NCBI GenBank assembly: GCA_015489055.1
Contig: WFMO01000230.1
Location: forward strand, 1-7,067
From: Helicobacteraceae bacterium
Lineage (GTDB): Bacteria > Campylobacterota > Campylobacteria > Campylobacterales > Sulfurimonadaceae
Direction of reading: 5' to 3'
DNA length: 7,067 nucleotides
Shown piece by piece: positions 1-3,848 of this stretch (within the stretch, counting starts at the first letter, position 1; each line of letters opens with the position of its first letter). The notes below the pieces were generated by a model that made no database searches, had not been told where the DNA came from, and saw nothing but the letters and a program-made list of their open reading frames with translations. A program made the position numbers and the translations under genes.

Positions 1-23
1 AATACCTGCTGTTTTACTTCCAT
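1..23 (-). CDS. Possible 5' end of a minus-strand gene (partial)
   Basis: Read on the minus strand, an ATG at 23-21 is preceded by AAGGG (33-29) with a 5-nt gap, a good Shine-Dalgarno arrangement. It opens a frame (MEVKQQV) that leaves the window. Another minus frame over about 77-1 is also open and looks protein-like (it includes NFINRAKKGKDGSKTAG) but follows a stop and has no ATG, GTG or TTG start inside the window. Only one of these can be real, and either could be the remnant of a broken gene. Seven codons are too few to assign a function. Confidence 0.2.
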
Positions 24-137
24 CTTTTCCCTTTTTTGCTCTGTTAATAAAATTATAAAGAATATTGTGGTCGTATTTTGACTATAGATTAAAATTTTAG
101 ATATTACAAATATATTTACAATAATTTATATAAATGT

Positions 138-167
138 ACAAAATATGTCCATCTGTCTTAGTATAAT
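138..167 (+). promoter_or_regulatory. Promoter of the first small gene, with shared upstream box
   Basis: A perfect TATAAT lies at 162-167, preceded by GTCTTAG, and puts the transcription start near 174, giving a leader of roughly 20 nt before the ATG at 196. There is no recognisable -35 hexamer at normal spacing. The 12-mer ACAAAATATGTC at 138-149 starts 24 nt before the -10 box and recurs identically, at the same offset, upstream of the lipoprotein pair. It is close to a dyad (ACA-N5-TGT), so a dimeric regulator could bind there. Confidence 0.6.
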
Positions 168-195
168 ATATATAACTTAAAAAGAGAAACAAGTA

Positions 196-432
196 ATGAA
201 AATATCAATTCACGCAGCACAAAGATTTTTAGAAAGAGTTATGTCAAAAAAGAGTTGCACATGTATAGATGTTGATTTTGCTGTAGGATTTCTTGAAAAA
301 TCGTTAAAAGATGTCATTCCGACAGGTCACAAAAAACAGTTTGTAATTCCAGGTTTTGAGAACTATAGAGCTGTTTATTGTCAAAATACGATAGTAACCA
401 TAATCCCCAAAAACAAAAAAATATTTAATTGA
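196..432 (+). CDS. Small unassigned alpha/beta protein (78 aa)
   Basis: The ATG at 196 is preceded by AAAGAGA (181-187) with an 8-nt gap, so this start is well supported. The product has 78 residues, no signal peptide and no membrane segment, so it should be cytoplasmic. The N-terminal helix carries a His-Arg-Arg pattern (H6, R10, R14). It is followed by a second helical stretch (about 26-38) and a beta-rich C-terminal half (about 46-73) ending in a basic Lys-rich tail. This order of helix with H..xR..xR then beta strands resembles DUF4258/RelE-like short proteins, but key residues cannot be confirmed and no antitoxin partner is adjacent. It has its own promoter. Its stop codon overlaps the first base of the regulatory box for the next transcript. 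Function is not recognised. Confidence 0.75.
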   Translation: MKISIHAAQRFLERVMSKKSCTCIDVDFAVGFLEKSLKDVIPTGHKKQFVIPGFENYRAVYCQNTIVTIIPKNKKIFN

Positions 433-461
433 CAAAATATGTCTAGCATTAAAAATATAAT
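429..461 (+). promoter_or_regulatory. Promoter of the lipoprotein pair, with shared upstream box
   Basis: TATAAT at 456-461 gives a predicted start near 468 and a leader of about 20 nt. TTGACA is present at 429-434, but a 21-nt spacer is too long for ordinary sigma-70 use. The box ACAAAATATGTC at 432-443 is identical to the one at 138-149 and sits at the same 24-nt offset from the -10 box. With the preceding G it reads GACAAAATATGTC, a dyad with five of six pairs matching. It starts on the last base of the preceding stop codon. Confidence 0.6.
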
Positions 462-488
462 GTTGCATCTTAATACGAGGGGAAACAA

Positions 489-836
489 ATGGGAAAAATA
501 GTCTTATCCACTATTGCAATATCTTCGATTTTATTGCTGTTTGGATGTTCATCGCGCAATGTAACCATTGCTAAACAACCACCACAAAAGTATAAAATAC
601 TTGGTAAAGCAAAAGGAACTGGAAGTGGAGCTTTAGGAGTACTTGCCACTGCATACAATTTTATACCGATGGGATTAAATTCAAGAATAAAACGGGCATA
701 CAACAATGCAATTGAGAGTGTGCCGGGTGCCACTGGACTTATTAATGTAACCTATCAAGAAGATTGGTTTTGGTGGGTAATTGGAACAAGTAGAAATGTA
801 ACCATTACAGGTGATGCAATTAAGGGGATCAAATAA
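489..836 (+). CDS. Predicted lipoprotein, first of a paralogous pair (115 aa)
   Basis: The ATG at 489 has a strong GAGGGGA Shine-Dalgarno (477-483) five bases upstream. Residues 1-20 form a signal peptide of the lipoprotein type: Lys3, a hydrophobic core, then LLFGC with the modified cysteine at C20. Ser at +2 argues for sorting to the outer membrane, facing the periplasm. The mature part contains PPQKY, a short hydrophobic stretch ending in FIP, then a conserved R..RAY motif and an EDW...VIGT segment before a terminal Thr-Ile-Thr strand. The same landmarks occur in order in the next gene, so the two arose by duplication. The stop overlaps the next start (TAATG), indicating translational coupling and probably interaction or equimolar synthesis. 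I do not recognise the family. It is clearly a small cell-envelope protein with no catalytic motif. Confidence 0.85.
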   Translation: MGKIVLSTIAISSILLLFGCSSRNVTIAKQPPQKYKILGKAKGTGSGALGVLATAYNFIPMGLNSRIKRAYNNAIESVPGATGLINVTYQEDWFWWVIGTSRNVTITGDAIKGIK

Positions 837-1183
837 TGAATTACGCTAAAAAAATACTTGGTATCGCAGTAGTTGGAATAATGATTTTAATATTTGTAGG
901 CTGTGCCGGAAAACCTATAGCTATTAAAAATGTACCTCCAAAAGCTTATACAATAGAAAAAGACAAGGCAAGGACGATAAGTGCTTCAGCCAGTGGATTT
1001 CAATTGTTGTTATTTATACCAATAGATATCAATAATAGACAAGAAAGAGCCTATACTCTTTTAAAAGCACAGGCAAACGGCGGATTTATTACTGATGTAA
1101 AAATCAAAGAATCGTGGACTTATGCACTTATTGGAACTGTATATAAAACTACAATAACTGCTACTGTTTATCCTGTACATTAG
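836..1183 (+). CDS. Predicted lipoprotein, second of a paralogous pair (115 aa)
   Basis: The start ATG shares its A with the preceding TAA stop, and GGGGATC lies just upstream (824-830), so translation is probably coupled. The signal peptide is Lys5-Lys6, a long hydrophobic core, then FVGC with the lipidated cysteine at C23 and Ala at +2. It shares with its neighbour PP..Y.I, FIP followed by an N.R..RAY motif, and E.W....IGT....TIT, while the rest is diverged. Both proteins are 115 residues long, so the duplication is full-length. No terminator follows. The next gene lies 65 nt downstream and may have its own promoter. Role unknown: an outer-membrane-anchored, probably beta-rich periplasmic protein. 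A structural or surface role in complex with the first copy is an inference from gene order only. Confidence 0.85.
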   Translation: MNYAKKILGIAVVGIMILIFVGCAGKPIAIKNVPPKAYTIEKDKARTISASASGFQLLLFIPIDINNRQERAYTLLKAQANGGFITDVKIKESWTYALIGTVYKTTITATVYPVH

Positions 1184-1193
1184 GATAAATATC

Positions 1194-1223
1194 TCAAAAT
1201 ATGGCTTCATAGTTATTTACTGT
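1194..1223 (+). promoter_or_regulatory. Possible promoter of the repeat-protein gene, with degenerate shared box
   Basis: TCAAAATATGGC at 1194-1205 matches 10 of 12 positions of the box found at 138-149 and 432-443. Counting the same 24 nt from its start gives TACTGT at 1218-1223, which keeps the key T-A---T bases of a -10 hexamer but is otherwise weak. Read-through from the lipoprotein genes is an alternative source of transcription. Confidence 0.35.
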
Positions 1224-1248
1224 TAAGTCTTAAAAAAAAGGAAAAAGA

Positions 1249-1566
1249 ATGAAAAAAATTATATTAGCTACATTAGTAGTAATGACAGCATTTAATATGG
1301 CAAGCTTTGCTGATGGATACACAATGACACCTAATGGTAACTATGTATCTGGCAATAGTTATACGATGGCACCTGATGGTTCTTATGTAAGTGGAAATTC
1401 AGCGACTCTAACACCTAGCGGTTCTTATGTTGGCGGAAGCAGTTCTAATATGGCACCAGATGGTTCTTTTGTGAGTGGAAATAGCAATAATATGGCTCCT
1501 GATGGCAGTTTTGTAAGCGGAAGTCAATCAACTATAACTCCAAATGGATCTTATGTTGGTAATTAG
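1249..1566 (+). CDS. Secreted 14-residue-repeat protein (105 aa)
   Basis: The ATG at 1249 follows AAAAGGAAAAAGA (about 1236-1248), an adequate purine-rich ribosome site. Residues 1-21 are a cleavable Sec signal: MKK, a hydrophobic core, then ASFA with cleavage before D22. Everything after residue 23 is six tandem repeats of 14 residues (the last has 12), consensus [YNS]-T-M-[AT]-P-[DN]-G-[ST]-[YF]-V-[SG]-G-N-S. There is no cysteine, no other domain and almost no charge apart from the Asp. Regular spacing of P-[DN]-G turns and [YF]-V strands suggests a short beta-solenoid or extended fibre in the periplasm or outside the cell. A strong terminator follows at once, closing the unit. Function is not known; surface exposure, adhesion and metal or polysaccharide binding are guesses. 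The gene is intact. Confidence 0.85.
   Translation: MKKIILATLVVMTAFNMASFADGYTMTPNGNYVSGNSYTMAPDGSYVSGNSATLTPSGSYVGGSSSNMAPDGSFVSGNSNNMAPDGSFVSGSQSTITPNGSYVGN
1318..1563 (+). repeat. Six in-frame 42-nt tandem repeats
   Basis: The units encode residues 24-37, 38-51, 52-65, 66-79, 80-93 and 94-105 of the secreted protein. Units 2, 4 and 5 are most alike (MAPDGS[YF]VSG), while units 3 and 6 share a T-P-[SN]-G-S-Y-V-G form. This alternation suggests duplication of a larger block or unequal exchange. Copy number is likely to vary between strains. Confidence 0.85.
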
Positions 1567-1582
1567 GTACTTTTAAAGATAT

Positions 1583-1621
1583 TAAGATTTTTGGAGTGTT
1601 TTTCTAGGAATCTTATTTTTT
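1583..1621 (+). terminator. Intrinsic terminator after the repeat-protein gene
   Basis: Bases 1583-1596 (TAAGATTTTTGGAG) pair with 1602-1615 (TTCTAGGAATCTTA) in a continuous 14-bp stem that includes several G-U pairs. A 5-nt loop (TGTTT) separates the arms, and six T residues (1616-1621) follow. It starts 17 nt after the stop codon and should end the rightward transcripts of the left part. Confidence 0.85.
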
Positions 1622-1678
1622 ACTCTTTCGGTGTTTTAATAAACATCTTCAAATAAGATATTCGCTGCTTTTTTAAAC

Positions 1679-1700
1679 ACTGCCGCAATTAAACGACAGT
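1679..1700 (-). terminator. Hairpin closing the minus-strand repeat unit (weak terminator)
   Basis: ACTGTCG (1700-1694, minus strand) pairs with CGGCAGT (1685-1679) through seven pairs, one of them G-U, around an 8-nt loop. It lies 17 nt past the stop of the minus-strand frame. The sequence after it is GTTTAAAAAAG, which lacks a proper U tract, so termination would be inefficient. The hairpin could have another role. The stretch 1622-1678 holds nothing else I can identify. Confidence 0.35.
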
Positions 1701-1716
1701 ATGATTATCCTTTACT

Positions 1717-1932
1717 TTAATATTGAGTGAAAAGGAGCGTTAGCGATTTGTAACGACTTTTTGGTGCTAAATTGGTAGATGAATATCTAGCACATTTTGT
1801 ACAAAAACGAGGTGTCAACTTTGTAGTATAATTTGTACCTGATTTGGCAGTAAATTTTGTACCATATTTGGTAGCAGATTTGTTACCACAGATGGCATAC
1901 TCGCTTACCCCTGATTTGAGGGTATTTTTCAA
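1717..1932 (-). CDS. Possible tetrapeptide-repeat ORF on the minus strand (71 aa), or the body of a repeat RNA
   Basis: The frame opens at a TTG (1932-1930) with no Shine-Dalgarno sequence, only a few bases after the predicted transcription start, so translation is doubtful. If translated, residues 17 onward fall into four-residue units, consensus x-T-K-[YFSL] (for example ATKY, GTKF, TAKS, GTNY, TTKL). The product would be strongly basic, with no signal peptide and no membrane segment. Because the DNA repeat is 12 nt long, every frame shows a four-residue period, so the periodicity does not prove coding. A second frame on the same strand (1898-1815, ATG with an AGGGG site 9 nt upstream) would make a 27-residue Leu/Val/Asn-rich peptide. 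A non-coding repeat RNA is as likely as either protein. Confidence 0.25.
   Translation of the reverse strand: MKNTLKSGVSEYAICGNKSATKYGTKFTAKSGTNYTTKLTPRFCTKCARYSSTNLAPKSRYKSLTLLFTQY
1747..1895 (-). repeat. Diverged 12-nt tandem repeat array, about 12 units
   Basis: On the + strand TTTG or a close variant recurs at 1747, 1760, 1771, 1796, 1820, 1832, 1843, 1856, 1867 and 1879. This holds a 12-nt phase for about 150 nt with no net drift. Read on the minus strand the unit is approximately GGTACAAAATTT/GCTACCAAATAT; many units keep TAC(C/A)AA. Alternating GGT/ACT unit starts hint at a 24-nt higher-order repeat in the best-preserved part (1820-1879). Confidence 0.7.
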
Positions 1933-1944
1933 TAGAAAAAATAT

Positions 1945-1972
1945 ACTATAAAATTTAATATTTTTGTGTCAA
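1945..1972 (-). promoter_or_regulatory. Near-consensus promoter on the minus strand
   Basis: On the minus strand TTGACA (1972-1967) is followed after 16 nt by TATAGT (1950-1945). This is the best paired -35/-10 match in the window. It would start RNA near 1938, running left through the 12-nt repeat array. The rightward stretch 1973-2062 has no other convincing element. Confidence 0.5.
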
Positions 1973-2258
1973 GAATTTTCTCTAAAAATAAACTATAGAC
2001 TTCATAAAACTCAGGGAACAATATTCGCTACCATAAAAGCATCAAATTAAAAGAGTAAAAAGATGATAATTGCAGAGTATATTTCAACAGCAACAGATTC
2101 ATTTAATGATAAACGAGTTGTAAAAAACACAAATTTTTTCAAAAAACAATAGAGAAAAAGACAATTAAGAGACTGGCAATCAATTAAAAATATCATTGCA
2201 ATATGCTACTTTATTGGAGGTTATTTTTATGAAATTCAAACGAAGCTTATTAAGAATG

Positions 2259-2283
2259 AAACTGTATAAACAATATACAGTTT
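2259..2283 (+). other. Perfect 9-bp inverted repeat
   Basis: AAACTGTAT (2259-2267) and ATACAGTTT (2275-2283) are exact reverse complements around a 7-nt A-rich spacer. No T tract follows, so it is not a typical terminator. It overlaps the TAA stop of the broken frame and the end of an 18-codon ORF (2229-2285) that has an ideal GGAGG site 8 nt upstream. It could be an operator or an RNA hairpin. Confidence 0.5.
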
Positions 2284-2302
2284 AGCTAACAATAAAGGTA
2301 TT

Positions 2303-2443
2303 ATGTCTTATCACTTTTTCTTGGAAGATTTAAAGATTTTACTCCTTGCCTGGCATGTAGAAAATTTTAAAAAAGAGCATAATATCTCGGATGAAATGTT
2401 TAGACAGATATGGGCTTATACTAGTATTGGAGGTGAGGTTTGA
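2303..2443 (+). CDS. Possible 46-aa mini-gene, or 3' piece of the decayed gene
   Basis: The ATG at 2303 has AAAGG (2294-2298) only 4 nt upstream, which is short but possible. The 46-residue product starts MSYHFFLEDLKILLLAW and continues with a charged region ending at TSIGGEV. Composition and the helix-like pattern look like real protein rather than noise. It has no signal peptide and too little sequence to identify. Its last four bases are shared with the next frame (TTGA), and its own codons supply that frame's GGAGG ribosome site, so the two could be translationally coupled. It lies in the same frame as the broken gene from 2063, so it may simply be its remaining 3' part. Confidence 0.3.
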   Translation: MSYHFFLEDLKILLLAWHVENFKKEHNISDEMFRQIWAYTSIGGEV

Positions 2444-2574
2444 GTTTTCCGAAGTTTGCAGTTCGTAAGCAAACAGTGTCCTTATTTTGGATAGCTGTTT
2501 ATATGAATGCAATTTATCCAAAGAATCCAAAAATTCTTTTTTCTAAAAGAAAAAAAGTTATAATAAAACTTTAA
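2440..2574 (+). CDS. Possible 44-aa mini-gene with TTG start
   Basis: A TTG at 2440 overlaps the preceding TGA by 4 nt and has a perfect GGAGG (2429-2433) 6 nt upstream, one of the best ribosome sites in the window. The predicted product (MSFPKFAVRKQTVSLFW..., 44 residues) has a short hydrophobic stretch around residues 13-22 and a very basic C-terminus (SKRKKV). The last 55 bases also contain a terminator-like hairpin and the -10 box of the next operon, which argues that selection on the peptide end is weak. It may be a frameshifted remnant of the decayed gene. Function is not recognised. Confidence 0.3.
   Translation: MSFPKFAVRKQTVSLFWIAVYMNAIYPKNPKILFSKRKKVIIKL
2520..2542 (+). terminator. 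Weak terminator-like hairpin before the helicase operon
   Basis: AAAGAAT (2520-2526) pairs perfectly with ATTCTTT (2533-2539) around CCAAAA, and the T run extends to 2542. The stem is short and AT-only except for one G-C pair, so it would be a weak terminator. The T run can also pair with the A-rich segment 2548-2555 in a competing hairpin (TTTTTTCT/AGAAAAAA, loop AAA). Confidence 0.35.
2559..2564 (+). promoter_or_regulatory. -10 box of the FRP-like/SNF2 operon
   Basis: TATAAT at 2559-2564 predicts transcription from about 2571, leaving only about 14 nt, including the AAGG ribosome site, before the ATG at 2585. There is no -35 hexamer, only a T-rich tract at the expected place, as is common in Campylobacterota. 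The 12-nt box of the left-hand promoters is absent here. Confidence 0.5.
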
Positions 2575-2584
2575 GGCAAAATTG

Positions 2585-2896
2585 ATGGATTACACTAGAT
2601 CAGAGAAAAAAGTTGCAAAAGAGCTCTTTGAACTTGCTCTACAAAGAGACTATCAACGCTTACAAGAAGATATTAAACAATATAAATGTGATACACCAGA
2701 AAGTATATGGGATTTACGATCTTTTCTTAATAAAAAAGCAAAAGAATTTGATAATAAATATGATTACAGATATTCTGTATTGGATATAGTTTTTATGGGT
2801 TTGCTACGAGAAGAATTATTACACATTGATGAATTAAAAGGTTTATCTCAAGAGAGACAAAAATATTTAATAGATATTGTACAAAAAGGAAAATGA
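2585..2896 (+). CDS. FRP-like protein (fluorescence recovery protein fold), 103 aa
   Basis: The ATG at 2585 is chosen over the in-frame TTG at 2582 because AAGG (2573-2576) is 8 nt upstream. The sequence matches the cyanobacterial fluorescence recovery protein family, which detaches orange carotenoid protein (OCP) from phycobilisomes, in length (103 versus about 109 residues), all-helical pattern and signature: W42-x-L44-x-x-F47-L48-x-x-K51, then D56-x-K58-Y59-D60-x-R62-x-S64-V65, then D82-E83-L84-x-x-L87. From memory, Synechocystis FRP uses W50, H53, D54 and R60 around its dimer and OCP surface. Here the Trp is kept but the other three read R45, S46 and A52. So the fold is supported, but OCP binding is not expected. 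FRP-like proteins are known in OCP-lacking proteobacteria without a settled role. It heads a four-gene operon ending in a SNF2 helicase, which suggests a regulatory or adaptor partner. Confidence 0.8.
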   Translation: MDYTRSEKKVAKELFELALQRDYQRLQEDIKQYKCDTPESIWDLRSFLNKKAKEFDNKYDYRYSVLDIVFMGLLREELLHIDELKGLSQERQKYLIDIVQKGK

Positions 2897-2897
2897 A

Positions 2898-3212
2898 ATG
2901 GCAAAAAAGATGATACCTGATGAAATAAGAGAGATTATTATAAAAGATGTTGACAACTTTAATAAAAATGAACTCACTAAATATCAAATTTTTAAAGCAG
3001 AAATAAGAGATAAATTTATCTATCTAAAATTAAATAATGAACCTAGATGTAGATTAGAATATAATGGAGACTTAAATAGTTTGAAGTTTGCCATTTATAA
3101 GTATAGCTCTTCAAACTATGACCCTGATGAATTCTTTTTTCCTGGGAGCAACTATGTAAATGGAACAATTCAAGGAGCATTAAAAGCTTCCTTAGAAGCC
3201 TATTCATATTAA
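2898..3212 (+). CDS. Conserved-looking protein of unknown function (104 aa)
   Basis: The ATG at 2898 has AAGGA (2886-2890) 7 nt upstream, inside the end of the FRP-like gene, and only one base separates that gene's stop from this start. An earlier in-frame ATG at 2877 is less likely because it lacks such a site and would overlap the previous gene. The product is soluble with no signal peptide. It has an N-terminal helix, a beta-rich middle (about 37-72; IYLKLN, CRLEYNG, KFAIYKYS), an acidic-aromatic motif YDPDEFFFPGS near residue 76, and a closing GTIQGALKASLEAY helix. The last two segments look like a real family signature, and I recall similar C-termini in small uncharacterised bacterial proteins, but I know no function. 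Tight coupling to its neighbours suggests work with the helicase. Confidence 0.85.
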   Translation: MAKKMIPDEIREIIIKDVDNFNKNELTKYQIFKAEIRDKFIYLKLNNEPRCRLEYNGDLNSLKFAIYKYSSSNYDPDEFFFPGSNYVNGTIQGALKASLEAYSY

Positions 3213-3227
3213 GAAGCAGGAGAGTCG

Positions 3228-3836
3228 ATGGATTATTCAAAAATATTACAAGAACTAGAAGAGGCATCACTCTTTGATTTATATCGATTAAGCGTTGCAA
3301 TTGATGATGAAATAAACAATCCTCAAAGAATCAAAAAGGTCAAACAGTCTCTTAGACTAGGAGAAGAGATAACATGGTTTGATGGTAGTAGCAATAGGTT
3401 AGAGCGAGCAATAGTAAAAAAGATTTCTGCTAGCCGTTGTGAGATTAAGAATCTATCAGATGCAAAAGTGTGGAGAATAATCTATGCTTCAATCAATACA
3501 GATAATGTTGATGCTTCTATCCATTCAAATCAGAAGTTTGGTCTTAAAAAAAGTGCACTTAGTGTTGGCGATATAGTCTCTTTTTTAGATAAAGAGCATA
3601 AACTTCAATTTGCAAAAGTTCAAAAGCTTAACCCAAAAACAGCTGGGGTTATTACTATGCAAGGGGATCCATGGAGAGTTTATTATGAGTATTTATCTAA
3701 AAGTATGGACATAGATGCAAAGATAATAAAAGAAAAAAAGTTAGAGTCTGAGCAGTGGCTTAAAAACAATAGTGCTCTTCTTAAAAATTCTCATTCTAAC
3801 TTTTCAGATGATGTTATTGATGAAATCTCTTTATAA
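3228..3836 (+). CDS. Unassigned protein with two SH3-like modules (202 aa)
   Basis: The ATG at 3228 has AGGAG (3218-3222) 5 nt upstream and follows the previous stop by 15 nt. After an N-terminal helix (about 1-40) come two similar beta-rich modules. Module 1 (about 42-90) has L-x-L-G45, W-F-D-G, a strand with A-I-V-K-K-I, and W82-R83 near its end. Module 2 (about 111-158) has L-x-V-G114-D, F-L-D-K, A-K-V-Q-K-L-N, and W149-R150-V. The G-x-x-[IV]-x-[WF] ... V-x-K-[IL] ... [VW]-R pattern resembles small SH3/Tudor/KOW barrels that bind nucleic acid or peptides. This is an inference from pattern, not an identified family. The C-terminus (about 160-202) is charged and probably helical. No catalytic motif or membrane segment is visible. 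Its place directly before the helicase gene suggests a nucleic-acid-binding accessory protein. Confidence 0.85.
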   Translation: MDYSKILQELEEASLFDLYRLSVAIDDEINNPQRIKKVKQSLRLGEEITWFDGSSNRLERAIVKKISASRCEIKNLSDAKVWRIIYASINTDNVDASIHSNQKFGLKKSALSVGDIVSFLDKEHKLQFAKVQKLNPKTAGVITMQGDPWRVYYEYLSKSMDIDAKIIKEKKLESEQWLKNNSALLKNSHSNFSDDVIDEISL

Positions 3837-3848
3837 GAAGTGAAAAAT

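Larger units (their letters stand above)
2063..2443 (+). pseudogene. Decayed reading frame with two in-frame stops
   Basis: One frame runs from the ATG at 2063 to the TGA at 2441-2443 and is interrupted only by TAG at 2150-2152 and TAA at 2267-2269. DNA this AT-rich should give about ten stops in 126 codons by chance, so three including the last suggest a former gene. The pieces are 29 codons (MIIAEY... to KKQ), 38 codons including a hydrophobic IIAICYFIGGY segment, and a final piece containing an ATG at 2303. The upstream ribosome site is poor (AAGAG, 2051-2055). Further similar-looking sequence continues in the +1 frame from 2440, so a frameshift near 2430-2445 could have split off the 3' end. 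I cannot name the ancestral family. The alternative is a set of separate mini-genes. Confidence 0.4.

Noticed and set aside
196..432. Toxin of a toxin-antitoxin pair
   Set aside because: Only a loose resemblance to DUF4258/RelE-like folds is visible, and no small antitoxin gene lies next to it. The next genes are lipoproteins with their own promoter.
429..461. Classical sigma-70 promoter TTGACA/TATAAT
   Set aside because: The 21-nt spacer is too long for a standard pair. The TTGACA is better explained as part of the shared box plus the preceding stop codon.
470..733. Minus-strand ORF opposite the first lipoprotein
   Set aside because: It is antisense to a gene with a clear ribosome site, lipobox and paralogue, and its own composition and start are unconvincing.
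1747..1895. CRISPR-like array
   Set aside because: Units are contiguous 12-nt degenerate repeats with no spacers, and there is no cas gene in the window.
2339..2530. Minus-strand ORF of 63 codons across the decayed region
   Set aside because: There is no good ribosome site, and the opposite strand has better coding signs (GGAGG with the overlapping TTG frame).
2063..2574. Remnant of an insertion sequence
   Set aside because: I see no terminal inverted repeats, target-site duplication or recognisable DDE or HUH motif in the translated pieces.
2585..2896. Functional OCP-regulating photoprotection protein
   Set aside because: The recalled OCP-contact residues are replaced and no carotenoid-protein or phycobilisome gene is present, so only the fold assignment is kept.
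2793..3300. Two minus-strand ORFs opposite the operon
   Set aside because: They are shadows of the FRP-like, 104-aa and SH3-like genes, with hydrophobic low-complexity products typical of antisense AT-rich DNA.
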